Positions 17,609 through 25,636 of a DNA stretch of 37,061 nucleotides are shown one piece after another. A program made the translations under genes and the position numbers. Position 1 is the first letter of the stretch. Each line of letters starts with the position of its first letter. The notes beneath the pieces are model-generated. The model ran no database searches. It worked only from the letters and a program-made list of their open reading frames with translations, and had not been told where the DNA came from. This DNA comes from an uncultured Prevotellaceae bacterium (GTDB lineage Bacteria; Bacteroidota; Bacteroidia; Bacteroidales; Bacteroidaceae), in assembly GCA_902769705.1 (NCBI GenBank), contig CACXPX010000028.1, forward strand, positions 1 to 37,061. Direction: 5' to 3'.

Positions 17609-17639
17609 TTGCATTCTCGTGAAAAAATGAATAACTTTG
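17609..17639 (+). promoter_or_regulatory. Promoter very close to the start codon of the barrel-like protein gene
   Basis: -33 TTG (17609-17611), 20 nt, -7 TAACTTTG (17632-17639). Only four bases separate the -7 box from the ATG at 17644, implying a leaderless or nearly leaderless mRNA. Confidence 0.7.
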
Positions 17640-17643
17640 CGAT

Positions 17644-18384
17644 ATGATGAAACGAATTGTTATCTCTTTCATGCTCTTCATGGGATGGTCGACAGCTTTC
17701 TCACAAACAGAGAGCAACCAACTGGAATCGAATATCGACATCATCGAGCCGACTCCACAGTTGGCTGGTTCTGCAACCCAGGCGCCGTCTCACATTTCAC
17801 AATTCCCGACATCCATCGGCCCCGACTCGTTGCATCTGCTGCCCCTGAACACATACGGGCACGTGCATCCTTTCTCGTTGTCGCCCTATTGGTTTGGACG
17901 GTGGGATAACTGGCAACTGCACAGCGGACTCAACGTCAGCTTGGGCGCATCGGTGTCGGCACAATTCGGCAAACACGCCCGGAGCGGAGTGGGCTTTGGA
18001 CAATCCATCTCGGCGATGTATGCAATGCCGTTGAGCGAACGCGCTTCGCTCGCTGTGGGCGGTTACTTCAACAACCTCTCGTGGGGTCGGGACAATTTCC
18101 GCGAGGCAGGGCTTTCTGCTGTGTTCGGCTATCAGTTCGACGAGCACTGGGAGGCTTACATCTATGCACAGAAGAGCCTGGCCAACAACCATCAAGCCCC
18201 TCTCCCACTCTATAGCAGCATGTACTCGCTCGGAGGATTGCACAACGGATGGGGCGACCGCATCGGTGCTGCCGTGCGATATAATTTCAACCCGTCGTTC
18301 AGCATCGAGGTGTCGCTCGAGAAGCAATGGCTTCCCAATCCCGACAACTTGTACTACGGACGCTACAACTATCCTGTTCCCTAA
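17644..18384 (+). CDS. Putative outer-membrane beta-barrel protein
   Basis: A 246-residue protein with a signal peptide (MMKRIVISFMLFMGWSTAFS, then Q). From about residue 85 it shows alternating polar/hydrophobic stretches ending in aromatics (LHSGLNVSLGASVSAQFG, ASLAVGGYFNNLSWG, LSAVFGYQFDEHWEAYIYAQ, GAAVRYNFNPSFSIEVSLEK), the pattern of outer-membrane beta strands. No specific family is recognised. Two in-frame ATGs (17644 and 17647) lie 4 and 7 nt after the -7 box. The MuiA-like gene follows 62 nt later with no clear promoter of its own, so the two may form an operon. Confidence 0.72.
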   Translation: MMKRIVISFMLFMGWSTAFSQTESNQLESNIDIIEPTPQLAGSATQAPSHISQFPTSIGPDSLHLLPLNTYGHVHPFSLSPYWFGRWDNWQLHSGLNVSLGASVSAQFGKHARSGVGFGQSISAMYAMPLSERASLAVGGYFNNLSWGRDNFREAGLSAVFGYQFDEHWEAYIYAQKSLANNHQAPLPLYSSMYSLGGLHNGWGDRIGAAVRYNFNPSFSIEVSLEKQWLPNPDNLYYGRYNYPVP

Positions 18385-18446
18385 CAAATAGATTCGAAGA
18401 CGAATGAAACCGCAAGAATATTTACAAACTAAAACTTTATCATAAC

Positions 18447-20354
18447 ATGAAAAAACAAATTCTAATCGCCACTTTGGCCATTTCCACTCTTGCCGCTTGG
18501 GCGCAAGGTGAAAAGAAAGACGCCCCCGTGCAAAAGGTGACGGTGTTCATGAATGGAGCGCAAGTTCAACGCTCGACATCAATGAACCTCACGGCAGGTG
18601 AACAGACGATTACCTTCACGGGACTTTCACCCTACACAGATACGAAAAGCATGCAAGTGAAGGCGCGCGGAAAGCTCACCGTGCTGGGCGTGAACTATCG
18701 CACCACCCACCCCGACAGCCTGAAGCAGAGCCGGCAACGTGACGAAGCAAAGAAAAACGTGAAAGCCATCGTTGACAAGCAACAAGAGCTGGAAGCGCAA
18801 AAGGAAGTGATTGTGGCCCAACTGGAGATGCTGAAGACCAACAGCTCGGTGGCTGGACGCACAGCCGTGACTCCTCTGGCTGGAATCAAGGAACTCAATA
18901 ACTATTATTCCCAGGAACTGCTCTCGCTGAAGAAACGCATGAAGGCGCTGGACGAGGAAATCGAACAACTCGACGAAGTTCGGCAGCAACGGCAGAAGAC
19001 ACTCGACTCGATAGCCGCCTTGAAACTGAAAGCCGCCATCGACGTGGACGTGAAACTGGATATGGCGCAAGCCGGCCGAGCTGAGTTCGACCTTGTATAT
19101 TATGTAAAGAACGCAGGTTGGTATCCCACCTACGACATCCGTTCCATCGGCATCACTCAGCCCTTGCAGCTTTCATACAAGGCCAACGTATTCCAAAAGA
19201 CCGAAGAGGAATGGAAGAACATTCCCGTCACCCTTTCATCAGCCAACCCCAGCCATTCGAACATAGCTCCCGAACTGCAAACCTACTGGATTGACTATGG
19301 TCGGCAAGCACCTCGATACGACCAAGAAAGCTTAGAAAACGGTGTACAGGGAAGGGTGACTGACAACGACGGCGAACCTATCATCGGTGCAACGGTCACC
19401 ATCGTGGGAACTCAAATCGCAACTGTTACCGATATAGATGGACGTTATTCCATTACGTTGCCACGCGACAAACATCGCCTTCAGTTCAGCTTCATCGGCT
19501 ACGCATCACAAACTCGCACCGCCACCGGTCCCACGCTGAATGTCACTCTGCAGGAAGACCAAGCAGCCCTGAACGAAGTGGTTGTCGTGGGATATGGCTC
19601 AAGCAAAGCAAAGAGACGCGGCCGGGCAAACGACTCCGCAGCTGCAATGGAAGAGGAAGAATTGCCCAGGCTGAACGCTGCGGTTGGTGCACGCCCAATG
19701 GTGATGAAACAAAGCGACTTGGTGGAAGTGGAAGAGCAGAAAGCACAATTCGGATACGAATTCGAAATCAAGAAACTGCTCACCATACCTGCTAACGGCA
19801 AAACAACAACCACCGAGATTGGACGATACGAACTGCCTGCCACATACAATTATCACGGCATTCCGCGCGCCGACAAAGATGCATTCCTCGTGGCCGACGC
19901 TACCAGCTGGCAGCAGTTGAGTCTGCTCGAAGGCGAAGCCAACGTTTATTTCGAAAATTCGTTCGTCGGAAAAACCATCATCGACCCGTCACAACCCACC
20001 GACACACTGCACTTCTCGCTTGGGCGCGATAATGGCATTCGCATCCAACGCGTAAAGGTGGCCGACCGCAGCACGCACAAGCTGCTTGCTTCGACTCAGG
20101 AGCAAAATATGACTTGGCGCATCACGGTGAAGAACACCCGCAAGGAGGCTGTAGGACTGAAGCTGCAAGACCAGATTCCAGTCTCACAAAACAGCAACAT
20201 CACCGTGACAGCCGAGGAATTGAGTGGCGGAAAACTCGACAAAGAACGTGGTTTTGTCACTTGGGAACTGCAACTGCAGCCTGGAGAACAACGCGAACTC
20301 ATACTGCAATATCGCGTGAAATATCCAAAGAGCCGACGGCTTGTAGTTGAGTAA
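18447..20354 (+). CDS. MuiA/DUF4139-family protein with inserted carboxypeptidase-regulatory-like segment
   Basis: A 635-residue secreted protein with a signal peptide (MKKQILIATLAISTLAAWAQ). Residues about 28-130 match the DUF4140 N-terminal region (VTVFMNGAQVQRST, then GLSPYTDTKSMQVKARG) followed by a coiled coil (about 95-190). The DUF4139 body runs from about 200 to the end (LVYYVKNAGWYPTYDIR, then ITVKNTRKEAVGLKLQDQIP). Between about 296 and 385 sits a carboxypeptidase-D-regulatory-like domain (VQGRVTDNDGEPIIGATV, then DGRYSITLP) ending in LNEVVVVGYG, the hallmark of SusC/RagA TonB-linked receptors. No TonB barrel follows. Relatives are named after mucoidy inhibition, but a biochemical role is not established. 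The gene ends before a strong terminator. Confidence 0.82.
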   Translation: MKKQILIATLAISTLAAWAQGEKKDAPVQKVTVFMNGAQVQRSTSMNLTAGEQTITFTGLSPYTDTKSMQVKARGKLTVLGVNYRTTHPDSLKQSRQRDEAKKNVKAIVDKQQELEAQKEVIVAQLEMLKTNSSVAGRTAVTPLAGIKELNNYYSQELLSLKKRMKALDEEIEQLDEVRQQRQKTLDSIAALKLKAAIDVDVKLDMAQAGRAEFDLVYYVKNAGWYPTYDIRSIGITQPLQLSYKANVFQKTEEEWKNIPVTLSSANPSHSNIAPELQTYWIDYGRQAPRYDQESLENGVQGRVTDNDGEPIIGATVTIVGTQIATVTDIDGRYSITLPRDKHRLQFSFIGYASQTRTATGPTLNVTLQEDQAALNEVVVVGYGSSKAKRRGRANDSAAAMEEEELPRLNAAVGARPMVMKQSDLVEVEEQKAQFGYEFEIKKLLTIPANGKTTTTEIGRYELPATYNYHGIPRADKDAFLVADATSWQQLSLLEGEANVYFENSFVGKTIIDPSQPTDTLHFSLGRDNGIRIQRVKVADRSTHKLLASTQEQNMTWRITVKNTRKEAVGLKLQDQIPVSQNSNITVTAEELSGGKLDKERGFVTWELQLQPGEQRELILQYRVKYPKSRRLVVE

Positions 20355-20371
20355 ACATTGAATGACAAAGC

Positions 20372-20452
20372 CAAAGCATATATCTGAGTTTGTCAAAGCA
20401 TATATCTGAGCCTGTCAAAGCATATGTCTGAGCTTGTCAAAGCTATGCTTTC
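20372..20452 (+). repeat. 22-nt-period tandem repeat, locus A
   Basis: Units beginning CAAAGC start at 20372, 20394, 20416 and 20438, exactly 22 nt apart; the first two share CAAAGCATATATCTGAG. The last is partial and turns into the palindrome AAAGCTATGCTTT. The array lies between the MuiA-like stop codon and the terminator. A related array is at 26931-27064. Confidence 0.85.
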
Positions 20453-20482
20453 ATTTTCAAAGCCAAATGGCAAATAAAAAAG

Positions 20483-20513
20483 CAACGCGCTCGTAGAAAT
20501 TGCGAACGCGTTG
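20483..20513. terminator. Bidirectional terminator between convergent genes
   Basis: CAACGCG (20483-20489) pairs with CGCGTTG (20507-20513). It has TTTTATTTT on the plus side and a run of As (Ts on the minus strand) on the other. It serves the MuiA-like gene and inositol-3-phosphate synthase. Confidence 0.85.
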
Positions 20514-20596
20514 TTTTATTTTGACTGAAACCTTGATAACGAGTCAGCAAACTACATTTTCATGGTTTCGTTTTGTCGATTCGTATAGCGGGACTA

Positions 20597-21925
20597 TTAA
20601 TCGATTTCCTCGTCGGCCTCATATCCACCCATCTCGCGGATGGCATTCTTCAACATGGTATATTGCTGATAGAGATGGTTGACGGCCTCTTCACCCTGCG
20701 TGTAGTCGTGCATCGGGCTCTTCAGGAAGAAGCTGAGGAAGCGCTGTGTTCCATAGCGTCCGGCACGTGCAGCGAGGTCGCTCAAGAGACAAAGGTCGAG
20801 GCAGAGCGGTGCAGCCAGAATGCTGTCGCGACAGAGGAAGTTAATCTTAATCTGCATGGGATAGCCCATCCATCCGAAGATGTCGATGTTGTCCCATCCC
20901 TCCTTATTGTCGTTGCGTGGAGGATAGTAGTTGATGCGAACCTTATGGTAATACTGCGTATCCTCGTCGTTGCCGTGTCCGTAAAGGTCGGGCTGCACGT
21001 CGGGTTTCAGGATAGTCTCCAGCGTAGAGAGCTTCGAAACTTCCTTGGTGCGGAAGTTGGCTGGCTCGTCAAGCACAAGTCCGTCACGATTGCCAAGAAT
21101 GTTGGTTGAGAACCATCCGCTGAGACCCAGGCAGCGTGTACCGATAATCGGAGCGAAACCACTCTTCACGAGCGTCTGGCCGGTCTTGAAGTCCTTGCCG
21201 GCAATAGGCATGCGGGTCTTTTCGGCCAACTCCCACATGGCGGGAATGTCTACCGTTGTGTTCGGAGCACCCATGATGAAAGGAGCACCTTCCTGAAGGG
21301 CTGCATAAGCATAGCACATAGAGGGTGCAATGTGCTCGCGGTCGTCAGCCTTCATAGCGGCTTCAAGGTCGGCGAGTTGATAATGAACCTTCTCGTCAAC
21401 GGGTACATAAATCTCTGTGCTGGCTGCCCAAAGCACCACGATGCGGGCGCAGTCGTTCTTCTGCTTGAACTGGCGGATGTCTTCGCGCAACATCTCGACC
21501 ATCTCCCAACGTGTCTTGGCATCTTTCACATTGTCGCCATCAAGACGCTTGGCGTAATTCTTATCGAACGCAGCCTTCATGGGAACAATCTTCTCCAGTT
21601 CATCACGCACGGGCAGGATGTCTTTCTCCTTCAGCACTTCGGCATACATAGCTGCCTGGAAAGCATTCTGAGGATAAACATCCCAGCAACCGAACACGAT
21701 GTCGTTGAGACTGGCCAGCGGGACAATCTCATCGTATTTAAGATATTTCTTTGCATCGCCCTTGCCAATACGAATTTTGTCGTACTGAGTCATTGAACCT
21801 ACAGGCTTTGTCAGGCCTTTGCGAGCCATCAAGACACCTGTCATGAAAGTTGTGGACACAGCACCACAACCAACCACCAAAATTCCTAACTTACCCTCGG
21901 CAGGGCTTACTTTCTGTTGTTCCAT
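20597..21925 (-). CDS. ino1: Inositol-3-phosphate synthase
   Basis: A 442-residue enzyme that converts glucose-6-phosphate to 1D-myo-inositol 3-phosphate with NAD. Seen: the Rossmann loop LGILVVGCGAVSTTF at the N-terminus, the segment VVLWAASTEIYVP, the family block GAPNTTVDIPAMWELAEK, and GKDFKTGQTLVKSGFAPII, followed by SGWFSTNILGNRDG. Length and motifs fit the bacterial enzymes of Bacteroidetes, where the product feeds inositol lipid synthesis. In Bacteroides thetaiotaomicron the gene sits with other inositol-lipid genes; here none is adjacent. It is probably a single-gene unit with its own -7 element at 21971-21978 and the shared terminator at 20483-20513. Confidence 0.92.
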   Translation of the reverse strand: MEQQKVSPAEGKLGILVVGCGAVSTTFMTGVLMARKGLTKPVGSMTQYDKIRIGKGDAKKYLKYDEIVPLASLNDIVFGCWDVYPQNAFQAAMYAEVLKEKDILPVRDELEKIVPMKAAFDKNYAKRLDGDNVKDAKTRWEMVEMLREDIRQFKQKNDCARIVVLWAASTEIYVPVDEKVHYQLADLEAAMKADDREHIAPSMCYAYAALQEGAPFIMGAPNTTVDIPAMWELAEKTRMPIAGKDFKTGQTLVKSGFAPIIGTRCLGLSGWFSTNILGNRDGLVLDEPANFRTKEVSKLSTLETILKPDVQPDLYGHGNDEDTQYYHKVRINYYPPRNDNKEGWDNIDIFGWMGYPMQIKINFLCRDSILAAPLCLDLCLLSDLAARAGRYGTQRFLSFFLKSPMHDYTQGEEAVNHLYQQYTMLKNAIREMGGYEADEEID

Positions 21926-21970
21926 TTTGTTTTGTACTGATTAATAAAGTGTATAGTTTCTAATAATTTG

Positions 21971-21978
21971 CAAAGTTA
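21971..21978 (-). promoter_or_regulatory. Putative -7 element of the inositol-3-phosphate synthase gene
   Basis: TAACTTTG on the minus strand, 45 nt before the ATG. No good -33 TTTG is seen at the right distance, so the promoter may be weak or activator-dependent. The remainder of 21979-22117 is AT-rich with no gene. Confidence 0.55.
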
Positions 21979-22117
21979 ACATTAAATTTTCTGACTATCT
22001 CGTTTTTAAACACAAAAAAAACAATCATTTTGTCATTTTTACACCAAAACGGACATTTTTTAAATAAGATTAATAAATATTTGCTAAAACACGTCTTGAA
22101 ATCCTATCATTTAATGG

Positions 22118-24031
22118 TCACTTGCTTGTCCAACGTAACCTGAGGCTGTTCAAGACCACGCTGATGCTCGACAAAGCCATCAATGCCGACGCCCAAACGG
22201 GAGTGATTTGGAAATCGACACCAAAAAGATGGAGCACACCAGCAGCCAACGGAATGCTGACCACATTATAGACAAACGCCCAGAACAGATTCTGGCGGAC
22301 CATCCCCACCGTGTGCTTCGACAATTCAATAGCCTCGGGCAACGCACGAAGGTCTTTTCCCATCAACGTCACTTGAGCCACATCCATCGCCACATCCGTT
22401 CCCGTACCGATGGCTACGCTCACATCAGCCGTTGCCAAAGCCTGCGAATCGTTGATTCCATCGCCCACCATAGCTACATGTTTGCCTTCGCCTTGCAACT
22501 TTCGAACAAGGTTTTCCTTATCAGCAGGTTTCACTTCGCTCTGCCAATGTTCAATCCCCACTTTTTCTGCCCAATAGCCGACAGCTTCGGCTTTGTCGCC
22601 GCTCATCAAATAGACCTCTATGCCCGATGAACGCAAGTCACTCATCGCCTCCACCGCATGCGGCTTCAAGGTTTCCCGCTCCTCAAACGGCAGATGGTCG
22701 GCCTTTGTAAAATCAATGCTCTGATTCGGAATGGTCAGCGTACCCGTCTTATCAATCACCAATGCATCAACCTTCCGCATGTTCTCCAATGCTGTGGCGT
22801 CTTTGATTAATATATTCTTTTCCGCCGCCTTTCCTATTCCCACCATCAGAGCTGTAGGGGTTGCCAATCCCATTGCACACGGGCAAGCAATGACCAACAC
22901 GGCAACTGCCGAGACAATGGCATGAGGAAGGCCTGCATTGCCACCCACTATCCACCATACGATGAAAGTGAGCAACGCAATCATCGTCACCGTGGGTACA
23001 AATATCAAAGCCAATCTATCCACCACACGCTGCACGGGAGCCTTCGAGCCTTGAGCCTGCTGCACCATCCGGATGATGCCCGCCAACGCAGTCTGCTCGC
23101 CCACCTGTGTAGCGCGAAAACGCAGTCGGCCCTGCTGAAGAACTGTACCAGCCAAAACTTTATCCATTCGGCGTTTCAAAGCGGGAGTCGGCTCGCCTGT
23201 TATCATGGATTCGTCAACATAAGCACCGTCAGCAGTCATAAAGCTTTCTGCCCATGTGACATTCCCGTCCACAGGAATCTTCTCCCCCGCCCTCACTTCG
23301 AGAACATCGCCCAAGGATACTGTAGAGAGAGGGACTTCATCAACGTCATCGCCTCTCACAACACGTGCCGTCTTCGGTTGCAAGCCCATCAACGTCCGGA
23401 TGCTTGAAGCTGTGGCGTTCTTAGCCCGCTCTTCCAACAATCGTCCAGTCAAGACAAACGTGATTATCATGACCGAAGCATCGAAGAAGGTGTCGAATGC
23501 TGGTTCAGGATGGCTGAGGAACAAGGTCACCACAGCACTATAGACGAACGAGATGGCTGTAGAGAAAGCCACCAATGTATCCATGTTGGCCGACTTGTGG
23601 CGCAACTGCCGGAAAGTTGAAACATAGAACTGGCGGCCACAAATCAGGATGTTTGCCAACGCAATGACTAAAGCCACCTGGTTGGCTGCACTACGTGAGC
23701 CCACTTTCAGCCACCCCATCGAAACCGCCATCACCAACAAGGCAAACAGCCACGAAAGCAACGTCTTCTTTCGAAGCGATGCATATTCGCGTCGTTCAAT
23801 CTCCACCACCGAACGATCGGTTTCAATTACGAGATCGAAACCAATACCGTTCACGGCTTCCTTCATCTGTTCAAGCGATATCACATCCGGATTCCATTCC
23901 ACCAACGCCGAACGGCTGGCAAGATTCACACTTGCCGACACGACGCCTTCAAGCGACTGCAACGTGCGCTCCACATTGGCGGAACACGACGAACATGCCA
24001 TACCCACAACGGGAATCACACGCTTGTTCAT
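22118..24031 (-). CDS. copA: Copper-type P1B ATPase lacking a recognisable nucleotide-binding domain
   Basis: A 637-residue membrane protein. The N-terminal metal-binding domain has C13 and C16 (GMACSSCSANV). The transmembrane metal site CPC (383-385), the actuator TGE (MITGEPTP), the phosphorylation site DKTGTLT (D427), SGDK (D479) and GDGINDSQALA are all present, as are the Cu(I)-type helices (FVYNVVSIPL, MALSSISVV). Only 52 residues separate D427 from D479. Relatives have well over 100 more there, forming the ATP-binding N-domain with a conserved SEHP motif; neither is visible, and the protein is about 100 residues shorter than one-metal-domain CopAs. The frame is intact across the region. 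Its ATG overlaps the upstream hypothetical gene's stop (ATGA). It could be a truncated, a regulatory or an unusual pump. Confidence 0.85.
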   Translation of the reverse strand: MNKRVIPVVGMACSSCSANVERTLQSLEGVVSASVNLASRSALVEWNPDVISLEQMKEAVNGIGFDLVIETDRSVVEIERREYASLRKKTLLSWLFALLVMAVSMGWLKVGSRSAANQVALVIALANILICGRQFYVSTFRQLRHKSANMDTLVAFSTAISFVYSAVVTLFLSHPEPAFDTFFDASVMIITFVLTGRLLEERAKNATASSIRTLMGLQPKTARVVRGDDVDEVPLSTVSLGDVLEVRAGEKIPVDGNVTWAESFMTADGAYVDESMITGEPTPALKRRMDKVLAGTVLQQGRLRFRATQVGEQTALAGIIRMVQQAQGSKAPVQRVVDRLALIFVPTVTMIALLTFIVWWIVGGNAGLPHAIVSAVAVLVIACPCAMGLATPTALMVGIGKAAEKNILIKDATALENMRKVDALVIDKTGTLTIPNQSIDFTKADHLPFEERETLKPHAVEAMSDLRSSGIEVYLMSGDKAEAVGYWAEKVGIEHWQSEVKPADKENLVRKLQGEGKHVAMVGDGINDSQALATADVSVAIGTGTDVAMDVAQVTLMGKDLRALPEAIELSKHTVGMVRQNLFWAFVYNVVSIPLAAGVLHLFGVDFQITPVWASALMALSSISVVLNSLRLRWTSK

Positions 24032-24786
24032 TCCTTTGTTTTGATGTATGCGCCCTCAAAAGTGGCATTCAAGCCAAAGCAATGAATGGATTCGAAATCG
24101 GTCACCGTCCTCAGAATCACGAAACGAGGATAAAAGAATGCTTCGAATCCATAGCCGCACTCGTTGACATTCAGATACTTGAAATAGTTGCCCGACAGCA
24201 CGGCAGGCCGACCTTTCTCGCTCTCACCCTCGGCAATGTTCTGCGGACAGTTGCTCACATAGAAGCTGACACGATTCTTTCCAGCCGCCTTGAAACTGAC
24301 CGAACCTCCCATATCAGCCTTGTAGTTCTCGTTGTAGAACGAGTATTCGTATTCCTTGCCGATGTGGTCGGGACTTTCAGGCACCAGTTTACCACCGAAT
24401 CCCTGAGGAAACGCGATGCTTCGCATACCCGTGAACGCCAGTTGCTTACCCGTCTTGGGATTCGTCCAAGTGCCTGTCAATCTGCCATTCTTAATCTGGA
24501 AACTCATGGAGCCCGTCACATATCCATTGTCTTGGAACTCACGGAAATGGAATGAATTGGGTTCCAAAGTACTACCCACGATAAGGATTTGCGCGGGATT
24601 CTTCGCATTGGGATAATATATGGCGCCAGCAGCAATTTTCTCTGCATTCACCTCGAATGCCAAACGAACAGGAGTCTTGCCTGCCAACGTTCCTTCAAAA
24701 GCATAACGCTGCACGATTTTCTGTGCTTCAGCCGTCAACCCAAATATCAAGCCGACAACTATCAACATCACCTTTAACGCTCTCAT
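24028..24786 (-). CDS. Secreted hypothetical protein upstream of copA
   Basis: A 252-residue protein with a signal peptide (MRALKVMLIVVGLIFGLTAE, then AQ). The mature part is rich in beta-type sequence: VQRYAFEGTLAGKTPVRLAF, GSMSFQIKNGRLTGTWTNPK and VSFYVSNCPQNIAEGESEKG. I recognise no family. Only scattered cysteines are present and no CxxC or Met-rich motif, so a role in copper binding is not suggested by sequence. The 4-nt overlap with copA shows co-expression. It begins 44 nt after the SDR gene and probably belongs to the wecB-SDR-copA transcript. Confidence 0.75.
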   Translation of the reverse strand: MRALKVMLIVVGLIFGLTAEAQKIVQRYAFEGTLAGKTPVRLAFEVNAEKIAAGAIYYPNAKNPAQILIVGSTLEPNSFHFREFQDNGYVTGSMSFQIKNGRLTGTWTNPKTGKQLAFTGMRSIAFPQGFGGKLVPESPDHIGKEYEYSFYNENYKADMGGSVSFKAAGKNRVSFYVSNCPQNIAEGESEKGRPAVLSGNYFKYLNVNECGYGFEAFFYPRFVILRTVTDFESIHCFGLNATFEGAYIKTKE

Positions 24787-24830
24787 TTCACTATTCTTTT
24801 TAAACCATTAGACAATTCAACTCAGCAACA

Positions 24831-25613
24831 CTACTTAGACGGCGTCTCCTCACGCTGATTGTTGCGGCTGATAACGGAGCCGTTGGCCTGATGAGTAGCC
24901 AGAACCAGCACTTCGGCAATCTGCACATGAGGCGGCGCACTAGCCGCATAGAAACACACGTCGGCGATATCGTCACCAGTAAGAGGCTTCACACCTTGAT
25001 AGACATTGTCTGCCCGATTGCGGTCGCCACGAAAACGTGTGACGCTGAAATTGGTTTCCACCAAGCCCGGCTTCACATTTGTAACACGCACGCAAGTGTC
25101 GGCAACATCAATCCGAAGCCCGTCAGAAAGGGCTTTCACAGCCGCTTTCGTGGCACAATAGACATTGCCGCCAGCATATGCAGCATCGCCCGCAACGCTA
25201 CCGATATTAATAACATGACCGCTATTGCGTTCCACCATATGCGGGACAATCAGCCGAGTCATCGTGAGCAATCCCTTGATATTGGTATCAACCATTGTCT
25301 CCCACTCGTCTATGTCGCCTTCGTACTCCTTCTCCAACCCCAACGCCAAGCCAGCATTGTTGACGAGTACATCAACGTCAGCCCACCTTCCCTTCAGGGA
25401 ATTCACGGCCGCAGTGGCGGCTTGGCGGTCGCGAACATCAAACGGCAGTGCGACAACCTCAGAGCCATCGACTTCCAACTGGGCTTTCAGCATCGCGAGC
25501 TTCTCCGTATTACGTCCTGTAATCACAACGTCGTACCCACCTTGCGCAAACCGACGTGCGCAAGCCTCGCCGATTCCGCTTGTGGCTCCTGTGATGAGTG
25601 CTATCTTCCTCAT
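24831..25613 (-). CDS. SDR-family oxidoreductase, YdfG-like 3-hydroxy acid dehydrogenase
   Basis: A 260-residue short-chain dehydrogenase. The NAD(P)-binding motif TGATSGIG is at residues 8-15, NNAG follows (VDVLVNNAG), a serine lies in INIGSVAG, and the catalytic pair is Y152/K156 (VYCATK). The C-terminal segment (VRVTNVKPGLVETNFSVTRF, then PLTGDDIADVCFYAASAPPH) is very like E. coli YdfG, an NADP-dependent dehydrogenase of L-allo-threonine and 3-hydroxy acids that also reduces malonic semialdehyde. The ATG at 25613 is right before the first beta strand; the frame extends upstream only to a TTG. It follows the wecB-like gene by 23 nt in the same operon. The exact substrate is not determined by sequence. 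Confidence 0.87.
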   Translation of the reverse strand: MRKIALITGATSGIGEACARRFAQGGYDVVITGRNTEKLAMLKAQLEVDGSEVVALPFDVRDRQAATAAVNSLKGRWADVDVLVNNAGLALGLEKEYEGDIDEWETMVDTNIKGLLTMTRLIVPHMVERNSGHVINIGSVAGDAAYAGGNVYCATKAAVKALSDGLRIDVADTCVRVTNVKPGLVETNFSVTRFRGDRNRADNVYQGVKPLTGDDIADVCFYAASAPPHVQIAEVLVLATHQANGSVISRNNQREETPSK

Positions 25614-25636
25614 ATTCTTTCTGTATTTATCTGTTT

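Noticed and set aside
18447-20354. TonB-linked SusC-type receptor
   Set aside because: The VVVGYG segment is present, but no plug or barrel follows and the flanks are DUF4140/DUF4139.
20372-20452. Possible CRISPR array
   Set aside because: The units are directly adjacent at 22 nt with no unique spacers, and there are no cas genes.
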